The notes beneath the pieces are model-generated. The model saw nothing but the letters and a program-made list of their open reading frames with translations, made no database searches and was not told the origin of the DNA. This document shows positions 1 through 12,274 of a stretch of DNA of 64,000 nucleotides, piece by piece. The translations under genes were made by a program, and so were the position numbers. The stretch comes from Chitinibacter sp046530675 (GTDB lineage: Bacteria; Pseudomonadota; Gammaproteobacteria; Burkholderiales; Chitinibacteraceae). The stretch spans positions 496,001 to 560,000 of the forward strand of contig NZ_CP172558.1 of the NCBI RefSeq assembly GCF_046530675.1, written 5' to 3'. Numbering within the stretch: the first letter of the stretch is position 1; every line of letters begins with the position of its first letter.

Positions 1-626
1 TCTTCGACCAGATCGAGGACATAGGCCGGCATTTGCAGCGCTTTGGGAGAAACGAAGGTGAAGTGCAGATTGCGGTACAGCGAGAGCAATTTGGCGAGTG
101 AATGTACAGTGCGGCCGTATTTCAAGTCGCCCGCCATGACGATATTCGCGCCGTCGATCTGTTTGCCCAGACGGACAAATTCCTGCTTGATCGTATACAG
201 GTCGAGTAGCGCCTGACTAGGATGTTCGGCCGGGCCATCGCCGGCGTTGATGACTGGAATATTCGTCGCTGCGGCAAATTCGGCGACCGAGCCGGCGTCG
301 GGGTGGCGTACAACGAGCGCATCGACATAACCACTCATCACACGGCTGGTGTCGTAAATCGACTCGCCCTTGGCCATCGACGAGAAAGTAAATCCGGTCG
401 TATCGCAAGTTGATCCGCCCAGACGGCAGAAAGCGGCGGCGAAACTCACCCTCGTCCGCGTCGATGGCTCGAAAAACAGATTACCCAGTACAGCGCCTTC
501 GAGCACGCGGGTGACTTTGCGGCGCTGGGCAATCGGCTCCATTTGCGCGGCCAGCCGCATCAGCGCCTCGACCGATTCGAGATCGAACTGGGTTACCGAA
601 AGTAAATGCTTACCAAAACCGCTCAT
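1..626 (-). CDS. pyrB: Aspartate carbamoyltransferase catalytic chain, C-terminus beyond the window edge
   Basis: Condenses carbamoyl phosphate with aspartate in the second step of pyrimidine synthesis, in the cytosol. Reading leftward from the ATG at 626, the open frame runs off the window after 208 codons. The carbamoyl-phosphate loop FEPSTRTR is visible, followed by VRHPD, NAGDGPAEHPSQALLDLYT and the second-domain motif GDLKYGRTVHSL, all typical of PyrB. A GAGGAG ribosome site sits just upstream of the ATG. The gene follows yqgE and ruvX on the same strand, an order known in beta- and gammaproteobacteria, with a 177-bp gap holding one copy of the 49-bp repeat. The sequence looks closer to the long PyrB type with an extended C-terminus (family knowledge, not visible here). 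Identity is certain; the total length is unknown. Confidence 0.95.
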   Translation of the reverse strand, partial: MSGFGKHLLSVTQFDLESVEALMRLAAQMEPIAQRRKVTRVLEGAVLGNLFFEPSTRTRVSFAAAFCRLGGSTCDTTGFTFSSMAKGESIYDTSRVMSGYVDALVVRHPDAGSVAEFAAATNIPVINAGDGPAEHPSQALLDLYTIKQEFVRLGKQIDGANIVMAGDLKYGRTVHSLAKLLSLYRNLHFTFVSPKALQMPAYVLDLVE

Positions 627-744
627 TGTCAACTCCTCGCCGCATCAAGATTGTCCGCGATTGTCGCACAAAGCCCCCGATTATTCGAGTACGGCAAAGG
701 ATTAGCCGAGCACGCAAGTGGGGTGGAGGCTTTTAAGTAGACAG

Positions 745-793
745 GGGTATAGCCACAGAAGGCTTAGCCAAAAACAGCCACAGCAATATACCA
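745..793. repeat. 49-bp GGGTAT/ATACCC element, copy a
   Basis: The unit begins GGGTATAGCCACA and ends ATACCA (one mismatch from ATACCC), with total length exactly 49 bp. It lies in the ruvX-pyrB gap, eleven bases beyond the ruvX stop codon. Its first 13 bases are identical to those of the copy at 51482. Confidence 0.6.
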
Positions 794-803
794 GGCATAG
801 CAC

Positions 804-1226
804 TCAGGAAAGCAGGCCAATTCCATCAAAATACGCTTGCAAAATCTGCATCGCGGCAACCTGATCAAGTGCCGGTTTTTGTTTGCGACCGCGCAGGCCA
901 GTTTCATTGAGCGCCTGCGTGGCAGCAGCACTCGACAGGCGCTCGTCGACCAGATGAACTGGCAAGCTAAAACGGCCATTTAAACGATGGGCAAATTTGC
1001 GCGCGAGACGGCTGATTTCATGTTCGCTACCATCCAGATAGGCCGGTAAACCAACAACCAGCGCAGAAGGCTGCCATTCCTTGATCAAAGATTCGATGCG
1101 CGCAAATTTTTTGTCATTCCCTTCCAAAGCAATGGTTTCGAGTGGGTGCGCGATCCCCAGCTCGGTCGAGCCCATCGCGACGCCAATGCGAACTTCGCCA
1201 AAATCAAAACCGAGGATCGTGCTCAT
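804..1226 (-). CDS. ruvX: RuvX/YqgF-family RNase H-fold nuclease (pre-16S rRNA processing)
   Basis: YqgF proteins are RNase H-like nucleases needed for 16S rRNA 5' end maturation (established for the E. coli protein). The 140-residue product starts MSTILGFDFGEVRIGVA, where the first catalytic Asp lies in FDFG. It continues with LVVGLP, the VDERLSS stretch carrying the conserved Glu, and LDQVAAMQILQ with the last acidic residue, all at the usual spacing. An upstream in-frame extension to 1478 is possible but overlaps yqgE and encodes low-complexity Cys/Arg-rich peptide, so the ATG at 1226 is preferred although its ribosome site is weak. It lies between yqgE and pyrB. A structured repeat separates it from yqgE, which may weaken co-transcription. 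Confidence 0.9.
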   Translation of the reverse strand: MSTILGFDFGEVRIGVAMGSTELGIAHPLETIALEGNDKKFARIESLIKEWQPSALVVGLPAYLDGSEHEISRLARKFAHRLNGRFSLPVHLVDERLSSAAATQALNETGLRGRKQKPALDQVAAMQILQAYFDGIGLLS

Positions 1227-1248
1227 TAGAATGCAGTCCAAGAAAGAC

Positions 1249-1391
1249 GAAATTGGGAGCGATTTGCGTAGCGAGCCAGTGATAGACGCGACGTAGCAGC
1301 ACAGAGCCCGGAATGGGCTAATGCCCATGAGGAGCTCGAGCAGCGCACGGCAAAGTCTAGCGCTGGCGTAGTAGCAAAGAGCCCCAATTTC
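1249..1391. repeat. Palindromic small element between yqgE and ruvX
   Basis: The segment is bounded by inverted ends GAAATTGGG (1249-1257) and CCCAATTTC (1383-1391). Inside, a second inverted pair is visible: GCCAGTGATAGAC on the left matches the reverse complement of the GTCTAGCGCTGGC stretch on the right. The right end coincides with the yqgE stop codon. The whole yqgE-ruvX gap is made of this element, so it probably inserted into a previously compact operon. No coding potential is apparent. Confidence 0.55.
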
Positions 1392-1962
1392 ATGCGTGAC
1401 CCGCATCCTTGGACAGCATCGCTGCATCAATCCCGAGCAAAGCCAATGCTGCATCATAACGCCCTTCGGACGGCACATCGAACAGGATTCTCATATCGCT
1501 CATCGGCACGGTCAGCCAGGAGTTCTCGGCAATTTCTTTTTCGAGCTGCCCCGCTTCCCAGCCGGTAAAACCCAGCGCAACAAACATTTGCGCAGGTCCA
1601 CTCCCCTCGCTCACCGCATTCAAAATATCGCGTGAAGTCGTCAGCCCAAGCTCGTCGCCGACCGCCAGCGATGCCTGCCAGCTTTCCAACGGGGAGTGCA
1701 GAATAAAACCACGTTCGGTTTGCACCGGCCCGCCAAAATACACCGTCAGATCGCGGACATCCGGGCGATGCAGCTCCAGATCGAGTTGTTCGAACAAGGC
1801 CTCGACCGTCATTCCCAGCGGACGATTAAGCATCACGCCCATCGCCCCGGCCGCATTATGTTCGCAAATCAGAATCAGCGAACGCGAAAAAATCGGGTCG
1901 GTCAGATTGGGCATCGCCACCAGAAAGTGACGCGCGAGATTCATTTCAGCGGTATTTTCCAT
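1390..1962 (-). CDS. yqgE: YqgE/AlgH family protein
   Basis: YqgE/AlgH is a widespread small cytosolic protein family of unclear biochemical role, often next to ruvX. The 190-residue product contains NLARHFLVAMPNLTDPIF, ICEHNAAGAMGVMLNRPL, the YFGGPVQTERGFILH block, and LGFTGWEAGQLEKEIAENSW, the recognised signature regions. I use the ATG at 1962; an internal ATG at 1944 (MNLARHF) matches the start of the E. coli protein and is equally plausible because neither has a strong ribosome site. The longer frame reaching 2118 would overlap phrB and is not supported. The gene is divergent from phrB, so 1963-2107 should hold promoters for both. Confidence 0.9.
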   Translation of the reverse strand: MENTAEMNLARHFLVAMPNLTDPIFSRSLILICEHNAAGAMGVMLNRPLGMTVEALFEQLDLELHRPDVRDLTVYFGGPVQTERGFILHSPLESWQASLAVGDELGLTTSRDILNAVSEGSGPAQMFVALGFTGWEAGQLEKEIAENSWLTVPMSDMRILFDVPSEGRYDAALALLGIDAAMLSKDAGHA

Positions 1963-2107
1963 AGCCGTGATTATTGCATAGCTTTGCCCTTCATGCCGCC
2001 CTCCCGCACCCAAGCCCAGCCTTTTGTTTAGCGCGAATTGCTTATACGCCACCAGCATCGTTACACAATGCGTTACCATTCGGGTCTGAGTAAAACAAGG
2101 ACACACC

Positions 2108-3535
2108 ATGACCACCACCGCGATTGTTTGGCTGCGCCGTGATTTGCGTATTTTTGATAACGCCGCACTGTATACCGCACTAAAAAATGCCGATCAGGTG
2201 GTGCTGGCTTTTGTGTTTGACACGACGATTCTGGCGGGCTTGCCCAAGTATGATCGGCGCGTCGAGTTTATCTGGGAAGCACTGAAAGACATCAAAACGG
2301 CGCTACGCGCGTACAACACTGATATTGTGATCCGCCACGGTGACCCGGTCGTCGAAATTCCGGCTGTGGCCGAACAATATGGCGCGAGTGCGGTTTACTG
2401 TAACCGCGATTACGAACCCGCCGCAATTACCCGGGATGGGCATGTAGCTGCAGCCCTTAAACAGCAAGGCCGCTATTTCAATACCTATAAGGATCAGGTC
2501 ATCTTCGAGCAGGATGAAGTCCTGTCCCAAGCCGGAACAATGTATAGCGTTTTTTCGCCCTATAAGCGCGCATGGCTCGCCAAGCTCGATGGCAAGGCAA
2601 TGAAACCATGGCCGGTGCAGAAGTTCATTCATAAATTGCTGCCGATGAAAGCGCAGTATTTTCCATCGCTCAAAGAGCTGGGGTTTGCCAAAACCAACCT
2701 GACCGAGCTGAAAGTACCACTGGGAATGAGTGGCGGCGAAAAGCTGTTTGAGGATTTCAAAAACCGCATTGATGATTACAAGGAAGCACGCGATTTTCCG
2801 GCGGTCAAAGGGGTTTCTTATTTGTCGGTACATTTGCGTTTTGGTACCGTGTCGATTCGTGAGCTGGTTAGCTATGCGTTCAACCACGGTGGCGCAGGCG
2901 CAGAAACCTGGCTATCCGAGCTGATCTGGCGCGAGTTTTATCAACAAATTCTATGGCATCGCCCGGATGTCGTCGAGCATACGTTCAAGCCAGAGTACGA
3001 TGCGCTGCCATTTCCTAACCATCCGGAATTATTCGATGCCTGGTGTCGCGGCGAAACGGGCTATCCGCTCGTTGATGCAGCGATGCGCCAACTCACGCAA
3101 ACCGGCTATATGCACAACCGGCTGCGTATGATTACCGCCAGTTTCCTCGTCAAGGATCTGTTGATCGACTGGCGCTGGGGCGAGCAATTTTTTGCCGAGC
3201 ATTTGCTTGATTTTGATCTGGCGAGCAATAACGGCGGCTGGCAGTGGGCGGCGTCGACAGGCTGTGATGCACAACCTTACTTCCGCATTTTCAACCCGGT
3301 GTCGCAATCGGAAAAATTCGACCCGCAAGGGCGTTTTATTCGTCGCTATTGCCCGGAACTGGCCGAGCTACCCGACGATGCGATTCATGCGCCGTGGGAA
3401 GCCAAAGCAAGCACCCGCCGCTCGGCCAATTTCTTGCAGGACACGGATTATTTTCCTCCGATTGTCGATCACGCCGAGCAAAGAGAAGCGGCCTTGGCAT
3501 TGTTTAAGCTGGCTAGCAGAGAATCAGAAAAATAG
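2108..3535 (+). CDS. phrB: Deoxyribodipyrimidine photolyase (class I CPD photolyase)
   Basis: Light-driven repair of cyclobutane pyrimidine dimers using FADH- and an antenna chromophore. The 475-residue protein opens with the antenna-domain signature TAIVWLRRDLRIFDNAAL. The FAD-binding half shows SYLSVHLRFGTVS, the SELIWREFY block, GYPLVDAAMRQL, and then MHNRLRM, DFDLASNNGGWQWAAS and YFRIFNP, with the tryptophans expected of the electron-transfer chain. Length matches the bacterial class I family. AAGGA precedes the ATG at a normal distance. It is divergent from yqgE. A 6-4 photolyase or DASH cryptochrome is less likely given the close match to PhrB motifs. Confidence 0.95.
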   Translation: MTTTAIVWLRRDLRIFDNAALYTALKNADQVVLAFVFDTTILAGLPKYDRRVEFIWEALKDIKTALRAYNTDIVIRHGDPVVEIPAVAEQYGASAVYCNRDYEPAAITRDGHVAAALKQQGRYFNTYKDQVIFEQDEVLSQAGTMYSVFSPYKRAWLAKLDGKAMKPWPVQKFIHKLLPMKAQYFPSLKELGFAKTNLTELKVPLGMSGGEKLFEDFKNRIDDYKEARDFPAVKGVSYLSVHLRFGTVSIRELVSYAFNHGGAGAETWLSELIWREFYQQILWHRPDVVEHTFKPEYDALPFPNHPELFDAWCRGETGYPLVDAAMRQLTQTGYMHNRLRMITASFLVKDLLIDWRWGEQFFAEHLLDFDLASNNGGWQWAASTGCDAQPYFRIFNPVSQSEKFDPQGRFIRRYCPELAELPDDAIHAPWEAKASTRRSANFLQDTDYFPPIVDHAEQREAALALFKLASRESEK

Positions 3536-3655
3536 CCGTCGTTAAATTGCGTCAACCCTAGATGTCAAAGCCAGATTATTGACAGCCAATCGCCAGAATT
3601 AACTTAATATGGCACGGTGGACGCCCAAAGTGGTGTCAATTCCGGATTGAACACC

Positions 3656-5398
3656 ATGCCTGAAATCATTGCCCTGATCGCCCCGCAAAACGTCATGCCC
3701 ACCCTGGCTGAAACGCTCCCCGTCCTCGGTGCGCATGACAGCCAGCTAGCGATTGTCCATTGCAGTGGTGACGAAACCAAAATCCAGCGACTGAGCCTGG
3801 AAGCGCCAGTCCAGAAAATCACTTTCAAGGAAGCCAGCCGCTGGTTAATGGCGGCGTTTTCCAATAGCGGCGCAATCGTACCTTTTCTGTATCAGGGCAA
3901 ACTCAGTATTTGTGCACTCGGTGCCTGCAATAACCATCAGCAACTGGCGCAGGAATACCAGCTTTCACCCGGATGCTCATTGTCAAATTTAATCGGTGCA
4001 ATGCTGGCACAACAGGGCGATGTCGCACTGAGCGATGCAATTACAGCCATTAGCGGCAAATTTGCCGGGGACATTGCTTTCATTTGTCAGAATCATCAGC
4101 AGCCACAGCACGTTTATGCGGTCAATCTCGGCATCCCGCTGTACCTGGGGCTGGAACCCGGCTTACGGCAGATTTGCTCCAGCAGTGCACAACTGATCCG
4201 TCAGCGAGCCAATCCGGTACATGAAATCACCCGCGGCGAAATTGTACGCTTCGGTTTAAGCTCACCGGTACTTTGCCATCCCCAGGCTGATCCAAGTCCA
4301 TTATCGATGGCGCCCAATAGCGGCTTGCATGTACCCCATCACATGCTGGAAGAAATCCAGAATCAGGCGTTGACCTTGCCAGCTCAGGTCGACAAATATT
4401 TTGCCGGCACCGTATTTCCTGCCCCCCTGCTGGCCAAACTGTCGGCACTGCAAAGCATTACGCTACTCGCGAGTGGCTCCAGCTTTCATGCTGCAATGAT
4501 CGCCAGTTACTGGTTTGAATCCTTGGCTGGCTTGAAAACTCAAGTCGAACTGGCCAGCGAATACCGTTTCCGCGATATTCATCCACATCATCAGGAATTA
4601 ATTATTGCCATTTCGCAGTCCGGCGAAACAGCTGACACTGTGGAAGCTATACGACATGCCCAACAAAAAGGCAGCCCGCATAGCCTGGCGCTGTGCAATA
4701 CGCCAGCGAGCACGCTGACAACCATTACCGATTTTTGCATTCTGACCAATATTGGCGAAGAGCTCTCGGTCAGCTCAACCAAATCATTTACCGCTCAATT
4801 GCTGCTGCTCTTTCAACTGGCATTAACGATCGGCAAATCCAACAAACTGACGCCCGCCAATCGACTGGCCAGCGCAGAAGAAGAAATGCGCCGACTGGGT
4901 GCCTGCATTCAAAGCACACTGGAACAGACGAAAGCGCTGCGCCGCTGGGCTGGTGAAATTCATACTCAGACCAATCTATTTGTCATTGGCCGCCATGCCA
5001 TGTATCCGGTGGCACTGGAAGGCGCTTTCAAATTCAAGGAAGTTGCTTATCAATATGCCCTTGGCTATGCCGCCGGCGAACTCAAACACGGACCAATTGC
5101 TCTGATCGACGAAAATCTGCCCGTCATCGCCTGCCTTCCCTGGAATGAACATGCTGAACGGATGTTAAGCAATCTGCACGACATTCGAAGCAATCGCGGA
5201 AATCTTTACGTCCTGTCAGATGGCAATCTGGCATCCAGCGAACGCTTTAATGTCATTCACATGCCGGGCGGACTCAAGGAACTCGCGCCGATCTGTTACA
5301 TCGTCGCACTCCAGTTATTAGCCTATTACAGTGCCATGCTGCGAGGCAATGTGATTGATACGCCACGTAATCTGGCCAAAACTCAAGTATTGAGCTAA
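3656..5398 (+). CDS. GlmS paralogue with dead glutaminase domain and intact sugar isomerase domains
   Basis: The 580-residue protein aligns end to end with glucosamine-6-phosphate synthase. GlmS uses an N-terminal Cys (MCGIVG) to release ammonia from glutamine; here the protein starts MPEIIAL, so that Cys is Pro. The RWATHG, HNGIIEN and SETDTE regions are also lost (AFSNSG, LGACNNH, SPGCSL). The two SIS domains (about residues 268-390 and 440-570) keep ASGSSFH, AISQSGETADT, SSTKSFTAQ, the FKFKEVAY Glu (about 462), GELKHGP His (about 478) and the C-terminal PRNLAK Lys (about 575). I infer an ammonia-dependent synthase, a deaminase-direction enzyme, or a sugar-phosphate sensor. A GTG at 3617 is possible, but the ATG at 3656 aligns with GlmS residue 1. 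It stands alone, followed by the rRNA operon terminator. Confidence 0.85.
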   Translation: MPEIIALIAPQNVMPTLAETLPVLGAHDSQLAIVHCSGDETKIQRLSLEAPVQKITFKEASRWLMAAFSNSGAIVPFLYQGKLSICALGACNNHQQLAQEYQLSPGCSLSNLIGAMLAQQGDVALSDAITAISGKFAGDIAFICQNHQQPQHVYAVNLGIPLYLGLEPGLRQICSSSAQLIRQRANPVHEITRGEIVRFGLSSPVLCHPQADPSPLSMAPNSGLHVPHHMLEEIQNQALTLPAQVDKYFAGTVFPAPLLAKLSALQSITLLASGSSFHAAMIASYWFESLAGLKTQVELASEYRFRDIHPHHQELIIAISQSGETADTVEAIRHAQQKGSPHSLALCNTPASTLTTITDFCILTNIGEELSVSSTKSFTAQLLLLFQLALTIGKSNKLTPANRLASAEEEMRRLGACIQSTLEQTKALRRWAGEIHTQTNLFVIGRHAMYPVALEGAFKFKEVAYQYALGYAAGELKHGPIALIDENLPVIACLPWNEHAERMLSNLHDIRSNRGNLYVLSDGNLASSERFNVIHMPGGLKELAPICYIVALQLLAYYSAMLRGNVIDTPRNLAKTQVLS

Positions 5399-5416
5399 AC
5401 GAGGGCTATCAGCACA

Positions 5417-5465
5417 GGGTATCTTTCTGCAGCTTAGTCTTGAATTAGCCTGCAGGTAGATACCC
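5417..5465. repeat. 49-bp GGGTAT/ATACCC element, copy b (both ends exact)
   Basis: Perfect end hexamers GGGTAT and ATACCC bound a unit of exactly 49 bp, with an inner CTGCAG...CTGCAG pair. It starts 18 bases after the stop of the GlmS paralogue. Confidence 0.75.
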
Positions 5466-5495
5466 CCTCTAGCCGTTACCTATCTCGCGCCCAAC

Positions 5496-5531
5496 AAAAA
5501 GCCCAGCTCGGTTGAGCTGGGCTTTTCTTTT
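5496..5531. terminator. Bidirectional rho-independent terminator after 5S rRNA
   Basis: A 9-bp stem GCCCAGCTC/GAGCTGGGC with a 4-base loop has an A-tract on the left and a T-rich tract on the right. It can end the rRNA operon on the minus strand and the GlmS paralogue transcript on the plus strand. Confidence 0.9.
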
Positions 5532-5535
5532 AGGG

Positions 5536-5652
5536 AGTCTGGCAATGTCCTACTTTCACACGGGCAATCCGCACTATCATCGGCGCTGAGGCGTTTCACT
5601 GTCCTGTTCGGGATGGGAAGGAGTGGGACCACCTCGCTATGGTCACCAGACA
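5536..5652 (-). rRNA. rrf: 5S ribosomal RNA
   Basis: Read on the minus strand it begins TGTCTGGTGACCATAGCG, contains the conserved CCCATCCCGAACA loop region, and ends with a segment complementary to its 5' end. Ends are accurate to a few bases. It is the last gene of the ribosomal operon. Confidence 0.95.
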
Positions 5653-5818
5653 AAACTGGGTGAGTTGACTGCTTAGGCTTTTACCTTTGCAACCACTCGA
5701 AATCAATAGAAGAAGTAATCTTTCATCAGCTCAGCTTTCGCTTCACCGGTCTCTCTTTATCTTATTCAATTCGCAATCGGGTCAATTGCACCTTCATCGC
5801 AACAACGCGTCTCAGGTT

Positions 5819-8712
<2,894 letters not shown>

Positions 8713-8896
8713 ACCTCAAACACGTTTTACCGTACTCTTGGTCAGAGTTTCGTATTTACGACTTGTTGTAGGGTTTCTCAGGTCCTACAACGGCTGATCT
8801 TTCGATCAGCAGATACAATCAACCCAATTTATTACTGTAAAAACAAGTTACCCTGTTTTCACATTGTTTAATTAGGAGATATTACTTCTTCTATTT

Positions 8897-8907
8897 TGTT
8901 AAAGAAC
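8897..8907 (-). promoter_or_regulatory. boxA-like antitermination site in the rRNA spacer
   Basis: The minus strand reads GTTCTTTAACA, close to the bacterial boxA core (TGCTCTTTAACA), placed ahead of 23S as expected for NusB/S10-dependent antitermination. Confidence 0.65.
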
Positions 8908-9054
8908 GATACAGTCACACATTCCTGTGTGGGTCTGATTTAAGAAACCAGAACAAAATCACCAGACCGAATCATTATTTCTGATTCGTCTACTGACTGA
9001 ATTCTGAACTCTTGTTTGCTGCGCCACCGCTTGCACAGTGCTCGCCGCAAGGCG

Positions 9055-9130
9055 TGGTGGAGGATGACGGGATCGAACCGACGACCCCCTGCTTGCAAAG
9101 CAGGTGCTCTCCCAACTGAGCTAATCCCCC
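9055..9130 (-). tRNA. alaT: tRNA-Ala (TGC anticodon)
   Basis: 76 nt with encoded CCA. Acceptor strands GGGGGAT and ATCCTCC pair with one G-U, the D arm reads TAGCTCAGTTGGGAGAGC, the T loop is GGTTCGATCCC and the anticodon loop is CTTTGCAAG. It lies in the rRNA spacer next to tRNA-Ile. Confidence 0.97.
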
Positions 9131-9168
9131 AATCTGGCATGACTAAGCTGTTTCCATTGACTCGTCAA

Positions 9169-9245
9169 TGGTGGGTCAGATAGGAATCGAACCTATGACC
9201 CCCGCGTTATCAACACGGTGCTCTAACCGACTGAGCTACTGACCC
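9169..9245 (-). tRNA. ileT: tRNA-Ile (GAT anticodon)
   Basis: 77 nt with encoded CCA. Acceptor strands GGGTCAG and CTGACCC pair fully, the anticodon loop is TTGATAA and the T loop is GGTTCGATTCC. This is the first tRNA after 16S, the usual order. Confidence 0.97.
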
Positions 9246-9349
9246 AGCTTCCAACTCAACAACTTCTTTCATTTATGAATGAAGTCGTCTCTGTATCTTC
9301 AAATTTACAGCCGATGAGTGTGAGTCCTTGACCCGCAGGTCTTGCTCTT

Positions 9350-10888
<1,539 letters not shown>

Positions 10889-11038
10889 GCTATGCTATTT
10901 TTACTACTTGGCTTGTACTTCAATACTCAAAGAAACTGCGAGATAAACTCTAAAGAGTTCGTCTTTCAATTTTCTTTTCAATTGAGTGCAAGCACTTGAT
11001 TTGACTTACGAATCAAGGGCTCACACTCATCGGCTGTA

Positions 11039-11052
11039 GATTGTTAAAGATC
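11039..11052 (-). promoter_or_regulatory. boxA-like site in the rRNA leader
   Basis: The minus strand reads GATCTTTAACAATC between the promoter and 16S, the usual place for the leader boxA antitermination element. Confidence 0.55.
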
Positions 11053-11109
11053 GGGCTGAACAACCAAGAAACACACTTCGTTTCGTTGCGTCATCAGCAG
11101 AGAGGCCGA

Positions 11110-11138
11110 ACTATACCCATCGGACCGGAACCCGTCAA
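11110..11138 (-). promoter_or_regulatory. rRNA operon promoter
   Basis: On the minus strand -35 TTGACG and -10 TATAGT are separated by exactly 17 bp, followed by a leader of about 220 bases to the 16S 5' end. The region beyond (11139-11359) is AT-rich and holds no gene; part of it is likely the upstream activating region and part the prmA promoter. Confidence 0.8.
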
Positions 11139-11359
11139 CTGCTATCGAGCAAGAAAATGCCACAAAGGCGTTAAGTAATTGATTTTATTAACCAGCAATT
11201 CTTAGCTTAGCAATGCAGCTTAATCTTATTGGGTTATAGGCAAGCCTCCTCGACATCACCCGGGCATCGATTAAATCTGCTGAATTACTATTCATTGATA
11301 ATGAATAGGTGCGACAATTCGCCCCATTCAATAGAACCATGATCTATTTAGGACGCAAT

Positions 11360-12247
11360 ATGCCTTGGCAAGAACTCCGCCTGACCACTGACTCAACCCA
11401 TGCAGAGGGTTATTCCGATGCGCTATTTGATTTGGGCGCACTTTCGGTTTCAATTGAAGATGCCGCCGCCGGCACCAGCGCCGAGAGGCCGATTTTTGGC
11501 GAACCCGGTGAACCGGTGGATCAACTCTGGGACACCAGTATAGTTATTGCATTATTTGAAGCTGATGTGGAGCTACCACTGATCGTTGCGGCCGCGGCCA
11601 ATCAATTAGGCCAAACTCAACCTCAATTCGAAGTCATTACAGTCGAAGAGCAAGATTGGGTACGCTTGACGCAATCGCAATTTGATCCGATTCCAATTTC
11701 GCCACGCTTATGGATTACGCCGACCTGGCACGAATGCCCCGACCCCAAGGCGGTTAATATCCAACTCGACCCGGGTCTGGCCTTTGGTACCGGCAGCCAT
11801 CCGACAACGCGACTTTGCCTGCAATGGCTTGATGCCAATATCCAAGGTGGCGAAACCGTGCTGGATTATGGTTGTGGCAGCGGCATTTTGGCGATTGCAG
11901 CGCTCAAATTGGGTGCAGGTTCAACTGACGGCGTCGATATTGATCAACAAGCCATGATTGCTTCCGAACAAAATGCCGCACAAAACAGCGTTAGTGGCCG
12001 CTTCTTCCTGCCTGATGCTGCGCCAGCACAAAAATACGATGTCGTCGTCGCCAACATTCTGACCAATCCACTCAAAGCACTGGCGCCTCTGCTGGCAGGC
12101 CGTTGCCGTGCAGGTGGCCGGATTGTGCTATCGGGCATTCTGTCCGAACAGGCCCATGAAATCACCGCCATTTATGGTGAATGGTTTGATTTTGTTGCGC
12201 CAAACGAACATGAAGGCTGGGTCTGCCTATCAGGCATACGTAAATAA
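11360..12247 (+). CDS. prmA: Ribosomal protein L11 methyltransferase
   Basis: Trimethylates ribosomal protein L11 using S-adenosylmethionine. The 295-residue product starts MPWQELRL like E. coli PrmA and shows LDPGLAFGTGSHPTTRLCLQ, the SAM-binding VLDYGCGSGILAIAALKLGA, the acidic GVDIDQQA, and the NILTNPL substrate motif. AGGA precedes the ATG at 11360; a start at 11309 has no such support. It is the first gene of a plus-strand run with the zinc-ribbon gene 27 bp downstream, an arrangement seen in related bacteria. Confidence 0.96.
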   Translation: MPWQELRLTTDSTHAEGYSDALFDLGALSVSIEDAAAGTSAERPIFGEPGEPVDQLWDTSIVIALFEADVELPLIVAAAANQLGQTQPQFEVITVEEQDWVRLTQSQFDPIPISPRLWITPTWHECPDPKAVNIQLDPGLAFGTGSHPTTRLCLQWLDANIQGGETVLDYGCGSGILAIAALKLGAGSTDGVDIDQQAMIASEQNAAQNSVSGRFFLPDAAPAQKYDVVVANILTNPLKALAPLLAGRCRAGGRIVLSGILSEQAHEITAIYGEWFDFVAPNEHEGWVCLSGIRK

Positions 12248-12274
12248 TCGCCGTTTATCGGTTAAAATCGAGCC

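Noticed and set aside
1390..2118. Longer yqgE frame starting at 2118
   Set aside because: It would overlap the phrB start on the other strand; conserved YqgE sequence begins near 1962-1944.
3617..3655. GTG start for the GlmS paralogue giving 13 more residues
   Set aside because: The ATG at 3656 aligns with residue 1 of GlmS, and the extra residues are unlike the family.
11110..11119. GGGTATAGT at the rRNA promoter as a repeat half-site
   Set aside because: No partner at the fixed distance; it is explained by the -10 element.
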